Both the position numbers and the translations under genes were made by a program. Source: Hyphomicrobiales bacterium (lineage in GTDB: Bacteria; Pseudomonadota; Alphaproteobacteria; Rhizobiales; Ancalomicrobiaceae). Taken from it: a stretch of DNA of 64,000 nt. Of the stretch, positions 41,703 to 50,638 are shown piece by piece (position 1 is the first letter of the stretch; every line of letters begins with the position of its first letter). The notes beneath the pieces are model-generated. The model saw nothing but the letters and a program-made list of their open reading frames with translations, did no database searches and was not told where the DNA came from. Location of the stretch: NCBI GenBank assembly GCA_021286855.1, contig JAJTBO010000003.1, forward strand, positions 186,001 to 250,000, read 5' to 3'.

Positions 41703-42883
41703 GCGATCTTGCCGCCGTCCCCCCCTCCCCCGCCGAGGACGCGCCCTCGCCCGCGCCGGTGACGATGGAGCTGCAGGAGCTCGGGGCCTATGCCGCGGCC
41801 GGTCTGGCGGCGCTCGCCGCCCTCGCGCCGCTCGCCATCGGCGTCGCCTGGTGGGACGCCGGAGCATCCGGCTGGCTCCTCGCCGCCGCCGCGGTCCTCT
41901 TCGCCGGGATCGTTCCGCGGCTCTCGGGCGGCCTCGGCGCGCTCGTCGCCGCCACGGCCACCGCCGCGCTCGCCGCCGCGCTGTTGCTGGCGGTGCATCA
42001 CGACGGCGTCGGCGGTCGCATCGGGCTCGGTTTCTACCTCGCCTTTGCGGCCACCTGGGCCGCGTCGTGGATGCTGGTGCAGCGGCTGACCGATCTCTCG
42101 GGCGGGTCCGACTGGCGCGGCCGAGTGATCGACGCCGCCATCCCCTTCGTCTTCGGCGCCTTTCTGTTCCTGGCGTGGGAGGCGATCTGCGTCGGTTTCG
42201 GCGTGCCGATGGTGCTCCTGCCGGCGCCCTCGCAGATCGTGACGCGCTTCTTCGCCTCGCTGCCGATCCTCGGCGACGACTTCGTGCAGACGGTGGTGCG
42301 GGCGGTGATCCCGGGGTGGGCGATCGGGTCCACTGCGGGATTCCTGGTGGCCATCCTCGCCGATCGCCATCCCTTCCTCGGCCGCGGCCTGATGCCGCTC
42401 GGCAACTTCGTCTCGGCGCTGCCGATGGTCGGCATCGCGCCGATCATGGTGATGTGGTTCGGCTTCGACTGGCAGTCGAAGGCGGCGGTGGTGGTGATCA
42501 ACACCTTCTTTCCGATGTTGGTGAACACCGTCGCCGGGCTCTCCGCCTCCGGACGGATGGAGCGTGATCTGATGCGCTCGTGGAACGCCTCGTGGGCGCG
42601 GACGCTGATCTCGCTGCGCCTGCCGGCGGCGATGCCGCACATCTTCGCGGCGCTGAAACTCAATTCCACCTTCGCCCTGATCGGCGCCATCGTGGCCGAA
42701 TTCTTCGGCACGCCGATCGTCGGCATGGGCTTCCGCATCTCCACGGAAGTGGGACGCATGGGCCTCGACATGGTCTGGGCCGAGATCGTCATGGCGGCGA
42801 TCACCGGCTCCGCGCTCTACGCGATCCTGGCGTTCGTCGAACGTCGGGTGACCTTCTGGCATCCGTCGAACCGGGGACGGTGA
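41699..42883 (+). CDS. ABC transporter permease with extra N-terminal membrane segments
   Basis: A 394-residue permease. Residues ~30-130 hold extra hydrophobic, Ala-rich spans not usual in this family; the core BPD_transp_1 domain starts near 145 (FVFGAFLFLAWEAICVGFGV) and has the EAA loop LMRSWNASWARTLISLRLPAAMPHIF. It forms a heterodimer with the preceding permease. The N-terminal extension is the odd feature. Confidence 0.88.
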   Translation: MSDLAAVPPSPAEDAPSPAPVTMELQELGAYAAAGLAALAALAPLAIGVAWWDAGASGWLLAAAAVLFAGIVPRLSGGLGALVAATATAALAAALLLAVHHDGVGGRIGLGFYLAFAATWAASWMLVQRLTDLSGGSDWRGRVIDAAIPFVFGAFLFLAWEAICVGFGVPMVLLPAPSQIVTRFFASLPILGDDFVQTVVRAVIPGWAIGSTAGFLVAILADRHPFLGRGLMPLGNFVSALPMVGIAPIMVMWFGFDWQSKAAVVVINTFFPMLVNTVAGLSASGRMERDLMRSWNASWARTLISLRLPAAMPHIFAALKLNSTFALIGAIVAEFFGTPIVGMGFRISTEVGRMGLDMVWAEIVMAAITGSALYAILAFVERRVTFWHPSNRGR

Positions 42884-42917
42884 CGCTCGGTAACGCATTT
42901 CGAGAGGAGACTGTGGG

Positions 42918-43913
42918 ATGAATCGGACGCTCATCGCCCTGGCCGCCACCGCCGCTCTGTTCGGCGCCTCCGCCGCGCAGGCCGAGGACAAGCTCACCCT
43001 GCAGCTGAAGTGGGTGACCCAGGGCCAATTCGCCGGCTACTACGTCGCCAAGGACAAGGGCTTCTACAAGGAGGCCGGTCTCGACGTCACCATCAAGCCG
43101 GGCGGACCGGACATCGCCCCGCCGCAGATCATCGCCGGCGGCGGCGCCGACGTGATCATCGAATGGATGCCGGCGGCCCTCGCCGCCCGCGAGAAGGGCG
43201 TGGCGCTGGTCAACATCGCCCAGCCGTTCAAGCGCTCGGGCATGATGCTGACCTGCCGCAAGGAGACCGGCATCGCCTCGCCGGCCGACCTCAAGGGCAA
43301 GACGCTGGGCGTCTGGTTCTACGGCAACGAATATCCGTTCATGGCCTGGATGTCGAAGCTCGGCCTCAAGACCGACGGCTCTCCCGAGGGCGTCAAGGTC
43401 ATCAAGCAGGGCTTCAACGTCGACCCGCTCCTGCAGAAGCAGGCGGCCTGCATCTCGACCATGACCTACAACGAGTATTGGCAGGTGATCGACGCCGGCC
43501 TCAAGGCCGACGACCTCGTCACCTTCAAATACGCCGACATGGGCGTCGCGACGATGGAGGACGGCCTCTACACGACGGAGGCCAAGCTCGCCGACCCGAA
43601 GATGGTCGAAAAGCTCGCCAAGTTCGTCAAGGCGTCGATGAAGGGCTGGGCCTGGGCCGCCGCCAATCCGGAGGCCGCCGCCAAGATCGTTCTCGACAAC
43701 GACGCGACCGGCGCCCAGACCGAAAAGCATCAAGTCCGCATGGTCGGCGAGATCAACAAGCTGACCGCCGGCTCGACCGGCGCGCTCGACCCGGCCGACT
43801 ACGACCTGACGGTCAAGACCCTGCTCACCGCCGGCGGCGAGACCCCGGTCATCTCCAAGGAGCCGAAGGGCGCCTGGACCCACGCCGTCACCGACGCCGC
43901 CGGCATCAAGTGA
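42918..43913 (+). CDS. NMT1/THI5-like ABC substrate-binding protein
   Basis: A 331-residue periplasmic protein with a Sec signal cut after AAQA (residue ~22). The NMT1 core is plain: LQLKWVTQGQFAGYYVAKDKGFYKEAGLDV. This family binds pyrimidine-like ligands (HMP, formylaminopyrimidine) and related compounds. AGGAG lies before the ATG. Between pyrimidine-importer permeases and dihydropyrimidinase, under a RutR-like operator, uracil, thymine or dihydropyrimidine is the probable ligand. Confidence 0.88.
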   Translation: MNRTLIALAATAALFGASAAQAEDKLTLQLKWVTQGQFAGYYVAKDKGFYKEAGLDVTIKPGGPDIAPPQIIAGGGADVIIEWMPAALAAREKGVALVNIAQPFKRSGMMLTCRKETGIASPADLKGKTLGVWFYGNEYPFMAWMSKLGLKTDGSPEGVKVIKQGFNVDPLLQKQAACISTMTYNEYWQVIDAGLKADDLVTFKYADMGVATMEDGLYTTEAKLADPKMVEKLAKFVKASMKGWAWAAANPEAAAKIVLDNDATGAQTEKHQVRMVGEINKLTAGSTGALDPADYDLTVKTLLTAGGETPVISKEPKGAWTHAVTDAAGIK

Positions 43914-43921
43914 CGCCGTCC

Positions 43922-43954
43922 GACCGTCCCGCCGCCCCGAAGGGCGGGACGGTC
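43922..43954 (+). terminator. Hairpin after binding-protein gene
   Basis: GACCGTCCCGCC (43922-43933) and GGCGGGACGGTC (43943-43954) form a perfect 12-bp stem with a 9-nt loop, 8 bp after the stop. Like the stems after the other binding-protein genes, it lies inside an operon and may protect the upstream message or attenuate the downstream genes. Confidence 0.6.
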
Positions 43955-44043
43955 CACGCCCTCCTCCGCGGCGGGGGCCGTTCGCGCGACCCCCGCCCAT
44001 CCGCCTCGCAAGACCCGCATCGCCCGTCGCTCAGGAGCCGATC

Positions 44044-45504
44044 ATGACCATCCTCATCCGTGGTGGAACCGTGGTGAACGCCGATCACACGCAGCGCGCC
44101 GACGTGCTGATCGTCGGCGAGACGATCGCCGCCGTCGGGCCGGATCTGGAGATCCCGGTCGGCGCGAAGGTGATCGACGCGGAAGGCTGCTGGGTGATGC
44201 CCGGCGGCATCGATCCGCACACGCACCTCGACATGCCCTTCATGGGCACGTTCTCGGCCGACGACTTCGAGACCGGCACCCGAGCCGCGCTGGTCGGCGG
44301 CACCACGATGTTGATCGACTTCTGCATTCCGAAGCCCGGCGGATCGATGATCGCCGCCTACGAGGAGTGGCGGAAGAAGGGCGCCAAGGCGATCTCCGAC
44401 TATGGCCTGCATCTCACCATCACCTGGTGGGGCCAGCAGGTGCACGACGAGATGGATGTGTGCGTCAATCAGTTGGGCATCAACTCCTACAAGCACTTCA
44501 TGGCCTACAAGGGCTCGTTGATGGTCAACGACACCGAGCTCTTCCAGTCGTTCACCCGCTGCAAGGGCCTCGGCGCGCTGCCGATGGTGCATGCGGAGAA
44601 CGGCGAGATGGTCGCCGAGTTGCAGCAGAGCCTGTTCGACGCCGGCTTCACCGGTCCGGAGGGGCATCCGCTCTCCCGTCCGCCGGAGGTCGAGGGCGAG
44701 GCGGCGAACCGCGCCATCGTCATCGCCGACATGGTCGGCGTGCCGCTCTATGTCGTGCACACTTCCTGCAAGCAGGCGCTCGACGCCGTCGCCCGCGCCC
44801 GGGCGGCGGGCCAGCGCGTCTTCTGCGAGCCGCTGATCCAGTATCTGACCCTCGATTCCTCGGTCTATTTCGACAAGGACTGGGACAAGGCCGCCTCCGC
44901 GGTGATGTCGCCGCCGTTCCGGCCGAAGGAACATCAGGACGCGCTCTGGGCGGCGCTCGCCAACGGCACGATGCAGGTGGTGGCCACCGACCACTGCACC
45001 TTCGATCGCGAGAAGCGGCGGCGCGGCTTCGGCGACTTCCGCAAGATCCCGAACGGCACCGGCGGCCTCGAGGAGCGCATGCCGGTCCTGTGGACCAAGG
45101 GCGTGAACACCGGCCGCCTGACGATGGAGGAGTTCGTCGGCGTCACCTCCGCCAACGTCGCGCGCATCCTCAACATCTACCCGAAGAAGGGCCGCATCGG
45201 CGTCGGCTCGGACGCGGACGTCGTGATCTGGGATCCGGAGGCGACCAAGACGATCTCGGTCGCGACCCACCGGTCGGTCATCGACTACAACATCTTCGAA
45301 GGCATGGAACTGAAGGGTCTGCCGCGCACGGTGCTGTCGCGCGGTCGGATCGGCTACGACGCCGGCGAAGTGTTCCTGAAGGCCGGCGACGGCGCCTATG
45401 TGCCGCGCACGCCCTTCCCGCCCGCTTCGGTCGCCACCATCACCTTCAAGGAGACGACGGCCCCGAAGCCGGTCTGGCGCGACGACGTCGAACTGACCCA
45501 CTGA
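44044..45504 (+). CDS. hydA: Dihydropyrimidinase (D-hydantoinase family)
   Basis: A 486-residue cyclic amidohydrolase. Metal ligands are H59 and H61 in GGIDPHTHLDMPFMG and the carboxylated lysine K150 in GINSYKHFMAYKG, at essentially the numbering of Bacillus D-hydantoinase; VHAENGEM and VATDHCTFD supply the other ligands. It opens dihydrouracil or dihydrothymine to the N-carbamoyl-beta-amino acid. Upstream preTA makes its substrate; the M20 enzyme downstream takes its product. AGGAG precedes the start. Confidence 0.94.
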   Translation: MTILIRGGTVVNADHTQRADVLIVGETIAAVGPDLEIPVGAKVIDAEGCWVMPGGIDPHTHLDMPFMGTFSADDFETGTRAALVGGTTMLIDFCIPKPGGSMIAAYEEWRKKGAKAISDYGLHLTITWWGQQVHDEMDVCVNQLGINSYKHFMAYKGSLMVNDTELFQSFTRCKGLGALPMVHAENGEMVAELQQSLFDAGFTGPEGHPLSRPPEVEGEAANRAIVIADMVGVPLYVVHTSCKQALDAVARARAAGQRVFCEPLIQYLTLDSSVYFDKDWDKAASAVMSPPFRPKEHQDALWAALANGTMQVVATDHCTFDREKRRRGFGDFRKIPNGTGGLEERMPVLWTKGVNTGRLTMEEFVGVTSANVARILNIYPKKGRIGVGSDADVVIWDPEATKTISVATHRSVIDYNIFEGMELKGLPRTVLSRGRIGYDAGEVFLKAGDGAYVPRTPFPPASVATITFKETTAPKPVWRDDVELTH

Positions 45505-45616
45505 TCGGCGCTCTCTTCCCCTGCGGTTTCCTCGGAAGCCGCGCGCTTCCCCCTTCGACCCATCCGACGCGACCCCGACGGGCGCCGCGCCGCGCGAGCC
45601 ATGGAGCGGCACTGCG

Positions 45617-46858
45617 ATGATTCCCAATCTTAAGATCGATTCCGAACGCCTGTGGACGATGCTGTCCGACACCGCGAAGTTCGGCGGCACCCCGAAGGGC
45701 GGCGTCAAGCGGTTGACGCTGACCGGCGAAGACAAGCAGGTTCGCGACTGGTTCGTCGCCGAGATGACGGCGCTCGGCTGCGCCGTCTCCTTCGACGAGG
45801 TCGGCAATCTCTTCGCGCGCCGGCCGGGCCGGAACCCGAACCTCCCGCCGATCGCCATGGGATCGCATCTCGACACGCAACCGACCGGCGGCAAGTTCGA
45901 CGGCATCCTCGGCGTCATCGGCGCGGTGGAGGCGATGAAGACCCTGGTCGCCGCCGGCTACGAGACCAACGCCCCGATCGAAGTGATCGACTGGGCGAAC
46001 GAAGAAGGCTCGCGCTTCGCCCCCGCCATGCTCGCCTCCGGCGTCTTCGCCGGCGTCTTCACCCCGGAATACGCCTACACGCGCGAGGATCGGCAGGGCG
46101 TCAAATACGGCGACGCCCTGGAGGCGATCGGCTACAGGGGCGAAGAGAAGGCGGGCGATCATCCGCTCCAGGCCTATTTCGAACTGCACATCGAACAGGG
46201 CCCGATCCTCGAGGACGAGGGCAAGACGATCGGCGTCCTGACCGGCGTGCAGGGGATGCGCTGGTACGAGGTCACCGTCACCGGCCAGGACGCCCACACC
46301 GGCGCCACGCCGATGCGTCTGCGCAAGAACGCGCTGGTCGGCGCGGCCCGAGCGATCGAGGCGATCGACGCGATCGGCCACAAATATGCGCCCGACGCGG
46401 TGGCGACCGTCGGCCTGATCGAGAACAAGCCGAATTCGCGCAACGTCGTGCCGGGCGAGGTGTTCTTCACCGTCGACCTGCGGCATCCGGAAGAGAGCGT
46501 GCTCCAGTCGATGGAAGACGACCTGCGTGCGGCGCTGGCCGAGATCTTCCCGCCGCTGAAGCTCGAATACGACGAGAAGATGATCTGGAACTCGCCGGCG
46601 GTGAAGTTCGCCCCCGAGCTCATCGCCTGCGTCGACAAGGGCGTCGACAAGGCCGGCTATTCGAAGCGGCGGATGGTGTCCGGCGCCGGCCACGACGCCG
46701 TCTACATCGCCCGCGTCGCGCCGACGACGATGATCTTCGTGCCCTGCGAGGGTGGCCTCAGCCACAACGAGTACGAGACGATCAAGCCCGAGGAGGCCGC
46801 CGCCGGCGCGCAGGTCCTGCTCAACGCCGTCCTCGAATACGACGCCTCGCTCGGCTGA
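45617..46858 (+). CDS. M20 Zn hydrolase, probable beta-ureidopropionase
   Basis: A 413-residue M20 amidohydrolase: AMGSHLDTQPTGGKFDG, WANEEGSRF, FELHIEQGPILEDEG, QDAHTGATPMRLRKN and SGAGHDAVYIA are all in place. It follows dihydropyrimidinase in the same transcript, so N-carbamoyl-beta-alanine (and N-carbamoyl-beta-aminoisobutyrate) is the expected substrate, giving beta-amino acid, CO2 and ammonia. It is the same family as 23551-24822 but clearly a different paralogue with its own context. A strong bidirectional terminator follows. Confidence 0.92.
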   Translation: MIPNLKIDSERLWTMLSDTAKFGGTPKGGVKRLTLTGEDKQVRDWFVAEMTALGCAVSFDEVGNLFARRPGRNPNLPPIAMGSHLDTQPTGGKFDGILGVIGAVEAMKTLVAAGYETNAPIEVIDWANEEGSRFAPAMLASGVFAGVFTPEYAYTREDRQGVKYGDALEAIGYRGEEKAGDHPLQAYFELHIEQGPILEDEGKTIGVLTGVQGMRWYEVTVTGQDAHTGATPMRLRKNALVGAARAIEAIDAIGHKYAPDAVATVGLIENKPNSRNVVPGEVFFTVDLRHPEESVLQSMEDDLRAALAEIFPPLKLEYDEKMIWNSPAVKFAPELIACVDKGVDKAGYSKRRMVSGAGHDAVYIARVAPTTMIFVPCEGGLSHNEYETIKPEEAAAGAQVLLNAVLEYDASLG

Positions 46859-46882
46859 GGCCTCCCGCTGGGGAACGCCATG

Positions 46883-46920
46883 GCGCCTCGGTCGACCCCG
46901 GAAGGGGCCGACCGAGGCGC
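46883..46920. terminator. Bidirectional terminator between convergent operons
   Basis: GCGCCTCGGTCG (46883-46894) and CGACCGAGGCGC (46909-46920) pair exactly; the loop contains a further CCCC/GGGG stem (46896-46899 with 46904-46907) capped by GGAA. About 16 paired bases in all. It lies between the ureidopropionase-like gene and the convergent allophanate hydrolase. Confidence 0.75.
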
Positions 46921-46978
46921 TCCTGGACACGAGATCGCGGATGATCGGGCCGTGTCCCGCGCGTCCGCCGACCCGACC

Positions 46979-48769
46979 TCAGCCGGCGACGTGGCGGCGC
47001 CAACCGCCGAGTTCGGTGATCTCGGTCGCGCCGGCGACGGCGTGCGCCTCGCAGAGGAACGCCGAGACCTCGGATCCGTCGACGAGCCGGACCTTGCCGA
47101 TGCCGAGCGGCGCGGGGATCGCGGCGACGAACCGACCGGCGGCGTCGGCCGGCAGGCCCCAGACCTCGATCTCGAGACCCGGACCGGCGAAGCCGGGATC
47201 GCGGACGACGCCCGGTTTGGCCGGAACGGCTCCGGGAAGCACGAACATACGGTAGTCGCTCGCGGTGCGGGTCGCCTTCAGGAGACGCCCGCCGACGCCG
47301 GTCAGTTGGTGGTTCAGCGGCATGCCGGAGAGATGCGCGCCGACGACGCCGATGGCGACGAGATCGTCCGACGGCGCATCGAGCGGCGCGCCGGGCAGAG
47401 GGGCGGAGCGATCGACGCCGCAGCCGGTCGGATGCGCGCGGTGCAGACGGTCGGCGAGGACGGCGAGCGCGTCGTCGCCGCCCTCCGGCGCGATCAAGGT
47501 GACGCCGCCCGGCAGCCCGTCGGCGCGGAAGCCGGCCGGAATGGCGACGGCGGCGCAGCCGAGTAGATTGACGAAATTTGTGTAGAGCCCGAGGTTCGAA
47601 TTGAGCGCGATCGGATCGGCGCGCATCGCCTCGACGGAGTAGATCGTCGGCGCGGTCGGCAGCAGCAACACGTCGACCTTGGCCCATTCGGCGTCCGTCG
47701 CCCGTCGCAGCGCCTCCAGACGATAGCGTCCCTCGAAGGCGTCGACGGCGGAGAACCGGGTCGCGCCGCCGACGATCGCCGCGACGATCGGGTCCATCTC
47801 GGCCGCATGCGTCGCGAAGAAGGGCGCGATCGCGGCGAGACGCTCGGCGACCCAGGGGCCGCCGTAGAGCAGCGCGGCGCAATCGCGGAACGGGGCGTAG
47901 TCGATGGCGACCGGCCGCCCGCCGAGCGCGGCGAGGCGGACGATGGCGGCGTCGTAGAGGCCGGCGGTTTCCGCGTCGCCGAAGAACTCCCGGTCGGCGC
48001 CGGCGAGGATGCCGAAGCGGAAGCCGTCGCCGGGCAGCGCCGCGGGCGGGATCTCGCGCGAGAAGGCGTCGCCGGCGTCCGGCCCGCTCATCACCCTGCG
48101 AACGCGGGTCGCGTCGCCGACGGTCGTGGCGAAGACGGAAATGCAGTCGAGGCTGCGGCAGGCGGGAACGACGCCGGTGTTGGGGACGAGCCCGGGCGTC
48201 GGCTTGACCCCGACGAGATTGTTGAAGGCGGCCGGAACGCGCCCCGATCCCGCCGTGTCGGTTCCGAGCGAAAAGGCGACGAGGCCGGAAGCGACCGCCA
48301 CGGCCGACCCGGACGAGGACCCGCCCGACACGTAGCGCTGGTCGAAGACGCTGCGCGGCGCGCCGTAGGGCGACCGGGCGCCGTTGAGCCCGGTGGCGAA
48401 CTGGTCGAGGTTGGTCTTGCCGACGACGATCGCGCCGGCCGCCTTCAGCCGGGCGACGACCGCGGCGTCCTCGGTCGCGGCTCGCGCAAAGGCGGGACAG
48501 GCGGCGGTGGTGTCGAGGCCGACGACGTCGATGTTGTCCTTGATCGCGCAGGGCACGCCCCACAGGGGCCTTTCCGGGTCCGGGCGCGGTCCCAGCGCCC
48601 GAGCGGCGGCGCGCAGGGCGTCGTCGTCGAAGCGCGAGATCCAGATCGCCGGATCGGTCGCGGCATGAAGCCGCGCGATCACGACCTCGATCACATCGAC
48701 CGGGGTGAAGACGCCGTCACGGTAGCCGTCGGCGAGAGTGGTGAGATCGAGGACGGTGGGCAGAAGCAT
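46979..48769 (-). CDS. atzF: Allophanate hydrolase
   Basis: A 596-residue amidase-signature enzyme with the C-terminal allophanate-hydrolase domain. Triad: K77 in GVPCAIKDNIDV, S151 in SGGSSSGSAVA and S175 in GTDTAGSGRVPA, a constant 14-residue offset from AtzF of Pseudomonas ADP as I remember its numbering. The C-terminal ~130 residues (from about LVAIGVVGAHLSGMPLN) form the second domain, which completes breakdown to ammonia and CO2. It is last in the BMP/biuret operon and consumes the allophanate made by BiuH. Unlike urea-amidolyase systems no biotin-dependent carboxylase is nearby. Confidence 0.93.
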   Translation of the reverse strand: MLLPTVLDLTTLADGYRDGVFTPVDVIEVVIARLHAATDPAIWISRFDDDALRAAARALGPRPDPERPLWGVPCAIKDNIDVVGLDTTAACPAFARAATEDAAVVARLKAAGAIVVGKTNLDQFATGLNGARSPYGAPRSVFDQRYVSGGSSSGSAVAVASGLVAFSLGTDTAGSGRVPAAFNNLVGVKPTPGLVPNTGVVPACRSLDCISVFATTVGDATRVRRVMSGPDAGDAFSREIPPAALPGDGFRFGILAGADREFFGDAETAGLYDAAIVRLAALGGRPVAIDYAPFRDCAALLYGGPWVAERLAAIAPFFATHAAEMDPIVAAIVGGATRFSAVDAFEGRYRLEALRRATDAEWAKVDVLLLPTAPTIYSVEAMRADPIALNSNLGLYTNFVNLLGCAAVAIPAGFRADGLPGGVTLIAPEGGDDALAVLADRLHRAHPTGCGVDRSAPLPGAPLDAPSDDLVAIGVVGAHLSGMPLNHQLTGVGGRLLKATRTASDYRMFVLPGAVPAKPGVVRDPGFAGPGLEIEVWGLPADAAGRFVAAIPAPLGIGKVRLVDGSEVSAFLCEAHAVAGATEITELGGWRRHVAG

Positions 48770-48796
48770 CGGGGCACCTGTCGGAGGGCGCGAGAA

Positions 48797-49561
48797 TCAG
48801 GCGCGTTCGAGATCGCGTCGGAGATCGGCGAGGAAAGGAATGCCGGCGTATTGATCGGCCTGGACGAGATCCCAGGCGACGCCGGTCGGATCGGGGTAGA
48901 CGGTCTTCGTCTCGATCAATTCGGTCGGGGTGGCGATCCAGTCGAGCGGCTGGTCGTGACCGAGCATGACGATGCGCTCGTCGGCGACGACCTGGAGGTC
49001 GTGGACGGTGGTGACGATCGGCGCGTGATCGGGCACGAGGCCGAGTTCGCGGAAGATGCCGAGTTCGAGATCGGCGAAGCCGCCGCCCTTGCCGGTGCGC
49101 CCGCCGGCGCGGGTCACCGCGACGCAGCCGACGACGATGAAGTCCATCGGCTCCATCTCGCGGAAGTCGATGGGGCGGCCGACCTCGACGAACACCTCCG
49201 AACGCGCCGCATCGGCGAAGGCGACGCCGCGCCGGGCGAGATCATCCGGATCGAGGGCGACGAAGGGAAAGGGCTTCACCAGTTCCGGCACCGGCGCATA
49301 GAGCAGCTTGCCGTCCTCGAGCGCGCGGCGGCGGAGCGGGATCTGGGCCGGATCGGGGTTCGATTTGACGATCCGCGCCGTTCCCCAGGCGGGGAGGGCC
49401 GCCAGCCGTTCGGCGGCGCGCTCGGCGCCGACGTAGTTCGGGATGCGGCTCCAGGGGCTGTCGACCCCGGCGCCGGAGGTCTCGAGCGCGCTCCAGACGG
49501 CGCGGCGCAACGCGTCCTTGGTCTCGTTGCGTCCCTTCCAGCGTTCGACCGTCTCGGTCAT
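48797..49561 (-). CDS. 5-formyltetrahydrofolate cyclo-ligase-like protein (non-canonical)
   Basis: A 254-residue protein of the 5-FCL fold. The canonical ATP/substrate loop GxGxGYYDR is replaced by GRTGKGGGFADLE (residues 154-166): Tyr-Tyr-Asp-Arg is gone, as in the COG0212-type 5-FCL-like paralogues of unknown reaction. RIPNYVGAERAAERLA near the N terminus and VKSNPDPAQIPLRRRAL resemble the basic nucleotide-binding segments. ATG 49561 is preferred because GAGGAG lies 7 nt upstream; an ATG at 49582 overlaps the preceding stop. Its place between HpxZ/AtzH-like and AtzF genes suggests a role in ureide metabolism or enzyme maintenance; not a housekeeping folate enzyme. Confidence 0.8.
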   Translation of the reverse strand: MTETVERWKGRNETKDALRRAVWSALETSGAGVDSPWSRIPNYVGAERAAERLAALPAWGTARIVKSNPDPAQIPLRRRALEDGKLLYAPVPELVKPFPFVALDPDDLARRGVAFADAARSEVFVEVGRPIDFREMEPMDFIVVGCVAVTRAGGRTGKGGGFADLELGIFRELGLVPDHAPIVTTVHDLQVVADERIVMLGHDQPLDWIATPTELIETKTVYPDPTGVAWDLVQADQYAGIPFLADLRRDLERA

Positions 49562-49578
49562 GTCGGTCTCCTCGGCGG

Positions 49579-49959
49579 TCATTCGGCGACGATGCTGACG
49601 TGGGCGGCGACCACCTTCCATCCGTCGGGAAACCGCGCCCAGGTCTGCATCTGGCGGCCGACGAGGTCCGGCGCGGAGGCCCGCCTGAACAGCGTCGACG
49701 CGGTCGCAGCGTCGCGGCCGAAGGTGGTGATCACGGTCCGGTCGAGGTCGCGGGCGAGATCGAAGGGCGGAAAGGTCGCGCGGAAGGCGGCCAGTTCCTC
49801 CGGCCCGTGCTGCATGTCGGCGATGCCGTAGCGAACGACGCGGGCGTCCTGCCAGAACAGACGGGCGAGCGTGTCGACGTCGTTGGCGACGAAGGCGGCC
49901 TCGTAGGCCTCGAAGACCGCCGTCACCTCGGCCAGGACCTCGGGGATGTTCACGTCCAT
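49579..49959 (-). CDS. AtzH-like / HpxZ family protein (NTF2 fold)
   Basis: A 126-residue SnoaL/NTF2-fold protein matching HpxZ and AtzH: VFEAYEAAFVANDVDTLARLFW, RVVRYGIADMQHGPEELAAFR and the C-terminal HVSIVAE. AtzH and HpxZ occur beside amidases acting on biuret, allophanate or oxalurate; AtzH has been linked to 1-carboxybiuret breakdown. Here it sits between a cysteine hydrolase (4-bp gap) and the 5-FCL-like gene. It fits a pathway generating 1-carboxybiuret, as triuret hydrolysis would. Confidence 0.85.
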   Translation of the reverse strand: MDVNIPEVLAEVTAVFEAYEAAFVANDVDTLARLFWQDARVVRYGIADMQHGPEELAAFRATFPPFDLARDLDRTVITTFGRDAATASTLFRRASAPDLVGRQMQTWARFPDGWKVVAAHVSIVAE

Positions 49960-49963
49960 TCCG

Positions 49964-50638
49964 TCATGCTCCCTTCGTCGCGACCGCCGCCTCGAGCGCC
50001 GCCAGCGGCGCGGCCCAGCCGACGATCGCGCCCTGCGCGACGATCATCTCGATCGCGGCGCGTTTGAAGTCGGGGAAGTAGCTCTCGGTCGCGTCCTCGA
50101 TCAGCAGACAGTCGTAGCCGCGATCGTTGGCTTCGCGCATCGTCGTCTGGACGCAGACCTCGGTCGTCACCCCGGCGAAGATCAGATGTGTGATCTCCTT
50201 CAGGCGCAGGACGTCGCCGAGCGCGGTGGCGTAGAAGGCGCCCTTGCCCGGTTTGTCGATGACGATCTCGCCGTCGATCGGCGCGACCGCATCGACGATC
50301 GCCGCGCCCGGTTCGCCGCGCACCAGGATGCGGCCCATCGGACCGACGTCGCCGATGCGCAGGGACGGCGCGCCGCGGCCGCGTTTCGCCGGCGGGCAGT
50401 CGCAGAGCGTCGGATCGTGGCTCTCGCGGGTGTGGACGACGGTCCACCCTCGAGCCCGCGCCAACGCCAGCAGCCGAGCCACGGTCGGCACGATCGCGCC
50501 GAGCCGCGAGACGTCGTTGCCGAGCGTTTCGCCGAAACCGCCGGGCTCGACGAAGTCGCGCTGCATGTCGATGACGACGAGCGCCGTCGTCGCCGGATCG
50601 AAGGAAAAGACGAAGGGACGGGCGTCGACTTCGATCAT
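49964..50638 (-). CDS. Isochorismatase-like cysteine hydrolase, paralogue of BiuH (possible triuret hydrolase)
   Basis: A 224-residue IHL-family amidohydrolase. Triad D24 (VVIDMQRDF), K129 ([10 protein letters not shown]) and C162 ([17 protein letters not shown]) is complete, and Q202 occupies the position of the biuret-contacting Gln of BiuH. It shares the RGEPG, DKPGKG and [10 protein letters not shown] blocks with the BiuH of this operon but differs in the N-terminal loop and near the substrate pocket ([15 protein letters not shown] instead of [15 protein letters not shown]). Two such hydrolases with AtzF and an AtzH-like protein recall the triuret (TrtA) to biuret to allophanate route. 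Triuret is an inference; other ureido amides are possible. Its ATG shares one base with the ATPase stop. Confidence 0.85.
   Translation of the reverse strand: MIEVDARPFVFSFDPATTALVVIDMQRDFVEPGGFGETLGNDVSRLGAIVPTVARLLALARARGWTVVHTRESHDPTLCDCPPAKRGRGAPSLRIGDVGPMGRILVRGEPGAAIVDAVAPIDGEIVIDKPGKGAFYATALGDVLRLKEITHLIFAGVTTEVCVQTTMREANDRGYDCLLIEDATESYFPDFKRAAIEMIVAQGAIVGWAAPLAALEAAVATKGA

Noticed and set aside
39782-42904. 13-bp direct repeat AACGCATTTCGAG at 39782-39794 and 42892-42904
   Set aside because: A 13-bp match is expected by chance in a window this long, and the two positions have different contexts (promoter region versus intercistronic).
45523-45542. GCGGTTTCC / GGAAGCCGC inverted repeat after dihydropyrimidinase
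   Set aside because: Only a 2-nt loop and one wobble pair; too weak to call a terminator.
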